From Actinomycetota bacterium (GTDB lineage Bacteria; Actinomycetota; Thermoleophilia; Gaiellales; Gaiellaceae), in the NCBI GenBank assembly GCA_020029625.1, contig JAIBJP010000098.1, positions 1-5,075 of the forward strand: 5,075 nucleotides of DNA, in the 5' to 3' direction. The position numbers were made by a program, and so were the translations under genes. This document shows positions 1 through 5,075 of the stretch, piece by piece. The notes beneath the pieces are model-generated. The model saw nothing but the letters and a program-made list of their open reading frames with translations. It was not told the DNA's origin and made no database searches. Within the stretch, counting starts at the first letter, position 1. Each line of letters begins with the position of its first letter.

Positions 1-5
1 AGGAG
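1..5 (+). promoter_or_regulatory. Ribosome binding site of the first response regulator gene
   Basis: AGGAG lies 8 bases before a GTG codon at 14. This is good Shine-Dalgarno spacing and supports the GTG as the start. The site is the very first sequence in the window, so any promoter or upstream operon member lies outside. Confidence 0.7.
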
Positions 6-13
6 CTCGCGCT

Positions 14-397
14 GTGACCGGGAACGGTCAGCCTCTCATCCTGATCGCCGACGACGATCCGGACATCCTCGCTCTCGTCGCGTTCCGACTCGAGCGGGCT
101 GGATACGAGGTCGTCCAGGCGCGGAACGGCGAGGAGGCCATTCAGGTGGCGCTCGCCAGGCGACCGGATCTCGCCGTTATCGACGTGATGATGCCGCGTG
201 TCGACGGCTACGAGGCAACGCGCCAACTGCGCCAGCACGAAGAAACGAGCCGGATGCCCATCATCCTCCTGACCGCGCGCGTGCAAGAGGAGGACATCGC
301 GCGGGGCTTCGACGCCGGCGCCGACGACTACGTCAAGAAGCCCTTCAGCCCTCAGGAGCTCGGCTCGCGCGTGCAGGCAGTTCTCGGGCGCCGATGA
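14..397 (+). CDS. Stand-alone receiver-domain response regulator (CheY-like)
   Basis: This 127-residue protein is a single phosphoreceiver domain with no output domain. Phosphotransfer from a histidine kinase should switch it between protein-binding states in the cytoplasm. The active site is complete: acidic pair D13/D14 after the first beta strand, phosphoacceptor D57 in VIDVMMP, switch T87 in LLTAR, and K109-P110 in YVKKPF, preceded by the typical GADDY. The GTG start is supported by AGGAG 8 bases upstream. Its TGA stop overlaps the ATG of the HEAT-repeat gene (ATGA), so the two are almost certainly co-translated. With no DNA-binding or enzymatic domain, it probably acts by contacting a partner, and the adjacent HEAT protein or glycosyltransferase is the obvious candidate (inference). 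No cognate kinase is visible; one may be encoded upstream of the window. Confidence 0.95.
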   Translation: MTGNGQPLILIADDDPDILALVAFRLERAGYEVVQARNGEEAIQVALARRPDLAVIDVMMPRVDGYEATRQLRQHEETSRMPIILLTARVQEEDIARGFDAGADDYVKKPFSPQELGSRVQAVLGRR

Positions 398-1407
398 TCG
401 GCGGCCTGGCCTGGGTCTCGGGAGTGCTTGCGCTCCTGAGCTTCCTTCTCGTCTGCGCACTCGCCGGACGGCGGGTCGCGCTTGCCCACGCCGAGCGCCG
501 CCGGCTCAGCACGGAGGAGCGCCTGCGTCCTCTCGCGCTCGCGCTCGTCGAAGGAGAGTCTGTCGAGCTCCCGCGCTTCGGCGCGTACGAGTCGCGCGCG
601 CTCGCGAGAGTACTAGCGCGCTACGCCCGCCAGGTGAGCGGCACCGCCCTCGCCCACATCGGAGGCTTCTTCGAAGATCGGGGTCACATCGCCCGAGAGG
701 TGGCGCAGCTGGAAAGCCGTCGAGCCTGGCGCAGGGCAAGCGCCGCCCACGCGCTGGGCGGCATGGCTTCGACGAGTGCGACTCCTGCGCTATTGCAAGC
801 ACTCGGCGATTCCGACCGGGACGTGGCAGCCGCGGCGGCGAGAAGCCTCGGGCACCTTGGTGCGCTCGACGCGGTCGAGCCGCTCGTCTACGCCCTCGTC
901 GACGGCCGCCTCCCCAGGGCGGTCTCGGCGCAGGCCCTGCTCTCGATCGGACCGGACGCGGTTCCCCGCTTGCGCGGCCTCCTGGCGGACGCCCCGGTCG
1001 AGGTGGCGGCCTTCGCCGTCGACCTCATCGGGCTGCTTGGGGAAGCCTCCGACTCGCCGCAGCTGGTGGAGCTCCTGCGGGACACATCGGCGGAAGTGAG
1101 AGCGCACGCGGCGCGGGCGCTTGGGCGCCTCGCCGCCCAGGATGCGTCCGACGAGTTGCGTCGAGCCCTCGAGGACCGGATTCCGTTCGTGCGGGTGAAC
1201 GCGGCCCACGCGCTCGGAGCTATCCGCGACGCATTCGCCGCCCCGGCCCTCGCGCGACAGGCGCGCGGGGACGAGTTTGATCCCGCCGAGGCCGCTGCGC
1301 GAGCCCTGGCGCGGGTCTCTCCCGGGGTCCTCGTCGCCGTCGCCGCCGAGCCCGGGTCGGGGCCGCATCTTGCTCAGGCCGTCGACCTCCTTCACGTGCA
1401 GACGTGA
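394..1407 (+). CDS. Membrane-anchored HEAT-repeat protein
   Basis: This is a 337-residue protein. Residues about 4-25 form one strongly hydrophobic segment followed by a basic stretch (RR, then ERRR), which suggests an N-terminal signal anchor with the rest cytoplasmic. Residues about 40-105 are a helical linker. From about 110 to 313 there are six to seven HEAT/PBS-lyase-like repeats of about 30 residues, recognisable by the recurring pattern of a small-residue-rich helix with ARALG or AHALG, a short turn, and a second helix with PLxxAL or xELLRD. Good copies lie at about 110-140, 141-170, 201-231, 232-261 and 263-292. HEAT arrays are alpha-solenoids that bind proteins and have no catalytic role of their own. 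The gene overlaps both neighbours by 4 bases (ATGA at 394, GTGA at 1404), which places it physically between a receiver protein and a glycosyltransferase. A scaffold or adaptor role is inferred. No phycobilisome lyase function is implied. The ATG lacks a clear Shine-Dalgarno, consistent with translational coupling. Confidence 0.88.
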   Translation: MIGGLAWVSGVLALLSFLLVCALAGRRVALAHAERRRLSTEERLRPLALALVEGESVELPRFGAYESRALARVLARYARQVSGTALAHIGGFFEDRGHIAREVAQLESRRAWRRASAAHALGGMASTSATPALLQALGDSDRDVAAAAARSLGHLGALDAVEPLVYALVDGRLPRAVSAQALLSIGPDAVPRLRGLLADAPVEVAAFAVDLIGLLGEASDSPQLVELLRDTSAEVRAHAARALGRLAAQDASDELRRALEDRIPFVRVNAAHALGAIRDAFAAPALARQARGDEFDPAEAAARALARVSPGVLVAVAAEPGSGPHLAQAVDLLHVQT

Positions 1408-2840
1408 GGATCTTCGAGGGCGCTCTCGTCCTCTTCTCCCTGATCTCGTTCGGTTACTTCGTCGCGCTGAACGCCGTCTATCTCACCTTCACCGCGATTG
1501 CATGGCGAGGGGTGACCTACTATCGGCGGGCCCGCGAGTTCTCCGGGGCCGAGGAGGCGTTCGCCTCCCCGCTGACCCCACCGGTCTCGATCCTCCTTCC
1601 GGCCTTCAACGAGGAGGCCGGGATCGTCGAGAGCGTCCGCTCGCTCCTGGCCCTGCGCTATCCGGAGCTCGAGGTGATCGTGGTCAACGACGGATCGACC
1701 GACGCGACGCTTCGGCGCCTGACAGAAGCGTTCGATCTCGTGCCGGTCCGCAAGGCTTCGCGCGCCGGGCTTCCGACAGCGCTGGTGCAGGGGAGCTATG
1801 CGTCGCGCAAGCACCACGACCTCTGGGTCATCGACAAGGAGAACGGCGGCAAGGCCGACGCGTTGAACGCCGGCATCAACGCCGCGAGATATCCGTACTT
1901 CTGCGCCCTCGACGCTGACGCGATGCTCGAGCCGGATGCTCTCCTCCGGGTGGCGAAACCGATCCTCGACGATCCCGACCTCGTCGTGGCAACGGGGGGA
2001 ATCGTTCGGATCGCGAACGGCTGCCGCATCGAGCACGGGCAGGTCGTGGACGTGGGCTTGCCGCGCAGCCCCCTGGCCACGCTTCAGGTGGTCGAATACC
2101 TGCGCGCGTTCCTGGTTGGCCGGATGGGCTGGAGCCGCGCCGGCGCGCTCCTCATCATCTCGGGCGCGTTCGGCCTGTTCCAGCGCAGTGTGGTCGCCGC
2201 CGCAGGCGGATATTCGACGACGACTGTCGGGGAAGATGTGGAGCTGGTCGTGCGCCTCCACCGCTACCTCCGCGAGCGGGGAGAGGACTATCGCATCCAG
2301 TTCATTCCCGATCCCGTCGCCTGGACCGAAGTGCCCGAGGACATCCGGTCGCTGAGCCGTCAGCGGCGGCGGTGGCAGCGCGGCCTCGTTGAGGCCCTGT
2401 GGCGCCATAAGCGAGTGACGCTGAACCCCCGGTTCGGCGTGTTCGGCCTGGTCGCGGTGCCCTCCTTCTTCCTCCTGGAAATCGCCGGGCCCACGATCGA
2501 GCTGGTCGGGTACCCCGCCGTGATCGCCGGTTCGGCGCTCGGATATCTCTCCCTTACCTTCCTCCTTGCTTTCGCCGTGCTCGCCGTGCTGGTCGGCGCC
2601 GTCCTGTCGGTCTCCGCGCTGGCGCTCGAAGAGTTCAACTTTCGCCGCTACCAGCGGGGCCGGGAAGCGGCCCGGCTCGTGGTCATGGCCCTGGCCGAGA
2701 ACCTCGGCTACCGCCAGCTGCTCACAGCTTGGCGGGTGCTCGGCCTCGTCGATGTCGCGCGCAGGCGGAGGGGCTGGGGCGAGATGCGCCGCCGCGGGCT
2801 CGGCTACGCGCCCGCACGCGGCGAGTCGCGGGGCCGATAG
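1404..2840 (+). CDS. Membrane-bound processive family 2 glycosyltransferase (PgaC/IcaA-like, COG1215 type)
   Basis: This 478-residue inner-membrane enzyme probably polymerises a beta-linked polysaccharide from a nucleotide sugar on the cytoplasmic side and passes it through the membrane. An N-terminal membrane helix spans about 7-33. The GT-A domain follows: VSILLPAFNEE at 61-71, VNDGSTD with D96, GGKADALNAG around 148-157, the metal-binding DAD at 170-172, the acceptor-side GED with catalytic-base candidate D278, and the QxxRW signature at Q320-R323-W324. QxxRW marks processive synthases such as PgaC/IcaA, cellulose and hyaluronan synthases. C-terminal hydrophobic stretches at about 345-368 and 371-406 (probably two helices), plus an amphipathic or membrane segment near 421-447, complete the transmembrane part. 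No PilZ or other output domain is seen. The GTG start overlaps the HEAT gene stop (GTGA) and has no evident Shine-Dalgarno. The sugar and product cannot be read from sequence. Its 3' end overlaps the convergent regulator gene by 37 bases. Confidence 0.92.
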   Translation: MRIFEGALVLFSLISFGYFVALNAVYLTFTAIAWRGVTYYRRAREFSGAEEAFASPLTPPVSILLPAFNEEAGIVESVRSLLALRYPELEVIVVNDGSTDATLRRLTEAFDLVPVRKASRAGLPTALVQGSYASRKHHDLWVIDKENGGKADALNAGINAARYPYFCALDADAMLEPDALLRVAKPILDDPDLVVATGGIVRIANGCRIEHGQVVDVGLPRSPLATLQVVEYLRAFLVGRMGWSRAGALLIISGAFGLFQRSVVAAAGGYSTTTVGEDVELVVRLHRYLRERGEDYRIQFIPDPVAWTEVPEDIRSLSRQRRRWQRGLVEALWRHKRVTLNPRFGVFGLVAVPSFFLLEIAGPTIELVGYPAVIAGSALGYLSLTFLLAFAVLAVLVGAVLSVSALALEEFNFRRYQRGREAARLVVMALAENLGYRQLLTAWRVLGLVDVARRRRGWGEMRRRGLGYAPARGESRGR

Positions 2841-3511
2841 CGGTAACCGAAGCCGCGAACCGTCTCGATCGGGGAATCGCCCGCGGCGGCCGTAGCGATC
2901 TTCTGGCGCAGATACCCAACGTAGAGCTTCGTCCGCGCGCGCGAGCCCGTGAGCGGGTCGCCCCAGACCAGCTCCAGTAGCTGGTCGTGCGACAGCACCT
3001 GGTTCGGGTTGCGCACGAACGTCGCAAGGAGCTTGAACTCGAGTGGGGTCAGCGCCACGGTCTGGCCGGCCACTGTCACTTCGCGCTGTGCGAAATCAAT
3101 GGTGACCAGGCCGTCAGCGTACGTCCCCGGCTGCTCAGTCCGGTCGCGGACGCGCCGAAGGTGGGCTTCCACGCGCGCCAGGAGCTCCTGGCGACCGAAG
3201 GGCTTGGTCACATAGTCGTCCGCTCCCGCCTTCAGGCCGCGCACCTTCTCCAGCTCGGCCGCCCGCGCGGTCAGCATGACCACGGGAACGTCGCTCACGT
3301 CTCGAATGCGCTCGAGCGTCTGCCAGCCGTCGAGCTCGGGCATCGAGACGTCGAGGAGGACGAGATCTGGAGACGTCGAGTAGAGCGTACGCAGGCCCTC
3401 CCGGCCGTTGGGACTCTCCAGGACCTCGTAGCCCGCCCGCTCGAGGAGCTCGCGAACGAGGCCACGGATATCGGCGTCGTCGTCGACGACGAGCACGCGA
3501 GCTCGCTTCAT
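2804..3511 (-). CDS. OmpR/PhoB-family DNA-binding response regulator
   Basis: This 235-residue, full-length two-domain transcription factor has a receiver domain at residues 1-120. It carries D10/D11, phosphoacceptor D54 in LLDVSMP, T81 in MLTAR and K103-P104 in YVTKPF. A winged-helix effector domain spans about 133-227, with the family-typical LTPLEFKLLATF stretch, the recognition-helix region around 190-206 and the wing RGFGYRY at 219-225. Phosphorylation normally promotes dimerisation and binding to direct repeats in promoters. The ATG is preceded by a weak GGA about 8 bases upstream. No histidine kinase gene adjoins it in this window, so its signal is unknown. It is divergent from the pseudo-receiver gene across 46 bases, a common arrangement for a regulator acting on its own promoter and its neighbour's (inference). 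Its last 12 codons, including the stop, lie inside the end of the glycosyltransferase gene on the other strand. Confidence 0.95.
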   Translation of the reverse strand: MKRARVLVVDDDADIRGLVRELLERAGYEVLESPNGREGLRTLYSTSPDLVLLDVSMPELDGWQTLERIRDVSDVPVVMLTARAAELEKVRGLKAGADDYVTKPFGRQELLARVEAHLRRVRDRTEQPGTYADGLVTIDFAQREVTVAGQTVALTPLEFKLLATFVRNPNQVLSHDQLLELVWGDPLTGSRARTKLYVGYLRQKIATAAAGDSPIETVRGFGYRYRPRDSPRAGA

Positions 3512-3557
3512 ACCCGTTCCATACCAGATGTAGCCGAGATTGGCCGATCATTAGAAG
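3512..3557. promoter_or_regulatory. Divergent intergenic region, probable shared promoter/operator
   Basis: Only 46 bases separate the start codons of the OmpR-type regulator (- strand) and the receiver-like gene (+ strand), so both promoters must lie here or overlap the coding ends. The stretch is somewhat richer in A/T than its surroundings and contains the near-palindrome ATTGGCCGATCAT at 3539-3551. I see no convincing -35/-10 pair on either strand and no clear pair of direct repeats typical of OmpR-family sites. The promoter role is inferred from gene orientation. Confidence 0.4.
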
Positions 3558-3558
3558 G
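3553..3558 (+). promoter_or_regulatory. Possible ribosome binding site that would favour a start at 3567
   Basis: AGAAGG ends at 3558, leaving 8 bases to an in-frame GTG at 3567. It lies on top of the first possible GTG at 3558, for which it cannot serve. If this is the real Shine-Dalgarno, the receiver-like protein begins three residues later, at the Val in VLICEP. Otherwise the first GTG would be read with little or no leader. Confidence 0.35.
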
Positions 3559-3905
3559 TGGCGAGGGTGCTGATCTGTGAGCCGCATCCCGAGGTGCGGG
3601 AGCTTCTCAGCCAAATCGTGGTCCGGCTCGGCCATGAACCCGTGCTGGAGGATGCTGAGCTCGGACCGGTCGATGCGATCGTCCTCGAGCCCTCCCACGC
3701 ACCAAGTGTCGAGCGCGCCCAGGCTTTCAGGGCGGTGAAGAGCGACACCCCGATCGTGTGCGCGAGCATCGAGCTTCCGGACGCGGGCTCACGTCGCCTC
3801 GCCCCGATCGCGTACCTGGTGAAGCCCTTCGCGCTCCCCGACCTCCAGCATGCAATTTCGCGGGCGCTCTCGAACGGCAAGGGCACCCCCCAGGCGAAAC
3901 CCTGA
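3558..3905 (+). CDS. Degenerate receiver-like protein (pseudo-receiver), Glu at the phosphoacceptor site
   Basis: This 115-residue protein follows the receiver fold: a beta1 strand VLICEP, a helix with VRELL, a beta3 strand DAIVLEP at 39-45, a beta4 strand TPIVCAS at 64-70, and a beta5 strand YLVKPF at 86-91 with K89-P90 intact. The phosphoacceptor Asp is replaced by E44, and the acidic pair becomes E8-P9. S70 keeps the hydroxyl switch position. The segment between beta4 and beta5 is short and lacks the usual GADDY. The tail (about 105-115) is polar and Pro/Gly-rich. Glu at this position often mimics the phosphorylated state, so constitutive or phosphorylation-independent signalling is likely (inference). 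An in-frame TAG at 3552-3554 rules out a longer start. GTG at 3558 keeps the whole beta1 strand, while GTG at 3567 has the better Shine-Dalgarno. It is divergent from the OmpR-type regulator and convergent with glutamine synthetase. A real gene is supported by the conserved fold pattern; the function is unknown. Confidence 0.8.
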   Translation: MARVLICEPHPEVRELLSQIVVRLGHEPVLEDAELGPVDAIVLEPSHAPSVERAQAFRAVKSDTPIVCASIELPDAGSRRLAPIAYLVKPFALPDLQHAISRALSNGKGTPQAKP

Positions 3906-3997
3906 GGCGCCACCAGGCGGCGACGTCCAGGACACGCCTGCTTAACGACCACGAGCCGCTCAGGAAAGCAGCTCGCGGTCGGCCGTCAGTCAGTCCC

Positions 3998-4016
3998 CCG
4001 CTTCACGAAGAAGCGG
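3998..4016. terminator. Hairpin between convergent genes, possible bidirectional terminator
   Basis: CCGCTTC and GAAGCGG form a perfect 7-base-pair stem around a 5-base loop (ACGAA). It lies about 18 bases past the glutamine synthetase stop on the - strand and about 90 bases past the receiver-like gene stop on the + strand. Neither side carries a T-run, so it is not a canonical intrinsic terminator; high-GC bacteria often lack the T-run. It could instead be an RNA 3'-end stabiliser. The rest of the 3906-4033 gap shows only a short GTCAGTCAGTC direct repeat. Confidence 0.4.
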
Positions 4017-4033
4017 CGACACTGCGGCAAATT

Positions 4034-5075
4034 CTACAACACGCCCAGGTATTTCTCCATCTCCCAGGGCGTGAGCTGGACGCGGTAGTCGTCCCACTCC
4101 TTGCGCTTCAGCTCGACATAGCGGTCGAAGATGTGCTTGCCCAGCGCGCGGCGGACGAGGTCCGAGCCCGCGAGCTCGTCGATCGCCTCGCCGAGCGTCT
4201 CCGGAAGGCCGACGATGCCGCGCTCGCGGCGCTGCTCGGCCGTCAGGTGATAGAGGTTCTGCTCCATCGGCGGCGGAAGCTCATAGCCTTTCTCGATTCC
4301 CTCGAGCCCCGCATGGAGCAGCGCAGCGAAGGTGAGGTACGGGTTGCAGGCGGGATCGGGACAGCGAATCTCCGCGCGCGTCGCCTGCTCGTTCCCGGGC
4401 TTGTAGAGCGGGATCCGGATGAGAGCGGAACGGTTGCGGCGCGACCACGCGACGTAGACGGGCGCCTCGTAGCCCGGCACGAGGCGCTTGTAGGAGTTGA
4501 CCCACTGGGCGAAGACCGCCGAGAGCTCGCGGGCATGGTGAAGCTGCCCCGCGATGAAGGCCTTGCCGACGTCGGACAGGTGCCACTCGTCGTCCGGGTC
4601 GAAGAACGCGTTGTTTCCGTCGGCGAAGAGGGACTGGTGCGTGTGCATCCCCGAGCCGTTCTCGCCGAAGAGCGGCTTCGGCATGAAAGTGGCGTGGTAG
4701 CCCGCCTTCTTCGCGATCTCCTTCACGACGAGGCGATATGTGATCGTGTGGTCGGCCATGTCGAGCGCAGGCGCGTAGCGCATGTCGATCTCGTGTTGAG
4801 ACGGCCCCACCTCGTGGTGGACGTACTCGATGGGGATCCCCATGGACTCGAGCGCCTTGACGGTGTCGTGACGCAGGTCGCTCGCCGCGTCCATGACGGT
4901 CATGGCGAAGTAGCCGCCTTCGTCAAGTGTCTCCGTGCCCTCGTCGGACTTGAAGAGGAAGTACTCGAGCTCGGGACCGACGTTGAAGGTGTCGAAGCCC
5001 ATGCTCTTCATGCGCTCGAGCGCGAGGCGGAGGACGTGACGCGGGTCGCCGTCGTAAGGCTCGCCGTCGGGGGTG
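4034..5075 (-). CDS. glnA: Type I glutamine synthetase, GSI-alpha-like, N-terminus outside the window
   Basis: The enzyme condenses glutamate and ammonia with ATP to give glutamine, the entry point of nitrogen assimilation; it works as a cytoplasmic dodecamer. From the edge, 346 residues are visible, starting TPDGEPYDGDPR. Family motifs follow (numbered from the first visible residue): GPELEYF at 33-39 with metal ligands E35/E37, EVGPSQHEI at 88-96, GSGMHTHQS at 140-148 with H144, the glutamate-binding NSYKRLVPGYEAP with R197, RRNRSALIRIP, the RAEIR stretch with E235, and NPYLTF. The C-terminus (near RVQLTPWEMEKYL) resembles the Bacillus and GlnA2 class. The adenylylation NLYDLP motif is replaced by NLYHLT, with no GSI-beta-type extension, so control by adenylylation is unlikely. 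About 100 N-terminal residues are missing. The Met at 5009-5011 is internal, because family sequence continues upstream of it in frame. A specialised paralogue, for example one acting on polyamines, cannot be excluded from the visible part. Confidence 0.95.
   Translation of the reverse strand, partial: TPDGEPYDGDPRHVLRLALERMKSMGFDTFNVGPELEYFLFKSDEGTETLDEGGYFAMTVMDAASDLRHDTVKALESMGIPIEYVHHEVGPSQHEIDMRYAPALDMADHTITYRLVVKEIAKKAGYHATFMPKPLFGENGSGMHTHQSLFADGNNAFFDPDDEWHLSDVGKAFIAGQLHHARELSAVFAQWVNSYKRLVPGYEAPVYVAWSRRNRSALIRIPLYKPGNEQATRAEIRCPDPACNPYLTFAALLHAGLEGIEKGYELPPPMEQNLYHLTAEQRRERGIVGLPETLGEAIDELAGSDLVRRALGKHIFDRYVELKRKEWDDYRVQLTPWEMEKYLGVL

Noticed and set aside
790..1395. A 201-codon open frame on the - strand opposite the HEAT-repeat gene
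   Set aside because: Low-complexity Arg/Gly-rich translation with no motif. The + strand frame shows regular HEAT repeats and stop/start overlaps with both neighbours.
1392..2408. A 338-codon open frame on the - strand opposite the glycosyltransferase gene
   Set aside because: Its translation has no recognisable domain and is rich in Arg, His, Asp and Pro as expected for an antisense shadow in GC-rich DNA. The + strand frame carries all the glycosyltransferase motifs.
2987..3580. A 197-codon open frame on the + strand opposite the OmpR-type regulator
   Set aside because: It is a shadow of a gene with a complete receiver and winged-helix domain. It would also overlap the start of the receiver-like gene, and it has no recognisable domain.
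14..3905. Three receiver-type proteins read as one multi-step phosphorelay
   Set aside because: No histidine kinase or phosphotransfer domain is present. The three genes lie in two separate transcription units, and one receiver lacks the phosphoacceptor, so a relay cannot be supported from this window.
3906..4033. A possible small gene or RNA gene in the 128-base gap
   Set aside because: No start codon with a ribosome site and sustained frame, and no tRNA-like cloverleaf was seen. Only the hairpin and a short GTCA direct repeat stand out.
4034..5011. Glutamine synthetase taken as a complete 325-residue gene starting at the Met at 5009-5011
   Set aside because: The frame stays open to the window edge and the 21 upstream residues match the conserved family segment TPDGEPYDGDPR, so the Met is internal and the gene is 5'-truncated by the window.

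Overview
The window is GC-rich and densely coded, with GTG starts, 4-base start/stop overlaps and almost no intergenic space. The glutamine synthetase is of the GSI-alpha type, as in Gram-positive bacteria including actinobacterial GlnA2. Together these suggest a high-GC actinobacterium, possibly a soil lineage such as Thermoleophilia. The phylum is a moderate guess and the class a weak one. No mobile element, RNA gene or CRISPR array was seen.

Left part (1-2840, + strand): a tight three-gene unit. It encodes a stand-alone receiver-domain response regulator, a membrane-anchored HEAT-repeat protein, and a membrane-bound processive family 2 glycosyltransferase of the PgaC/IcaA/hyaluronan-synthase kind. 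The genes are joined by ATGA and GTGA overlaps, so translation is probably coupled. The most economical reading is a phosphorylation-responsive module controlling synthesis or export of a surface polysaccharide, with the HEAT protein as protein-protein adaptor. That role is inferred.

Middle part (2804-3905): a complete OmpR/PhoB-type DNA-binding response regulator on the - strand, whose 3' end overlaps the glycosyltransferase 3' end by 37 bases. It is transcribed divergently, across only 46 bases, from a small receiver-like protein on the + strand. In that protein the phosphoacceptor Asp is replaced by Glu and one metal-binding acidic residue by Pro, so it looks like a phosphorylation-independent pseudo-receiver. 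No histidine kinase lies in the window.

Right part (3906-5075): 128 non-coding bases between convergent genes, holding a good hairpin, and then the - strand glutamine synthetase gene. That gene runs off the right edge. Its reading frame continues in clear family sequence to the last bases, so its N-terminal domain of roughly 100 residues is outside the window.
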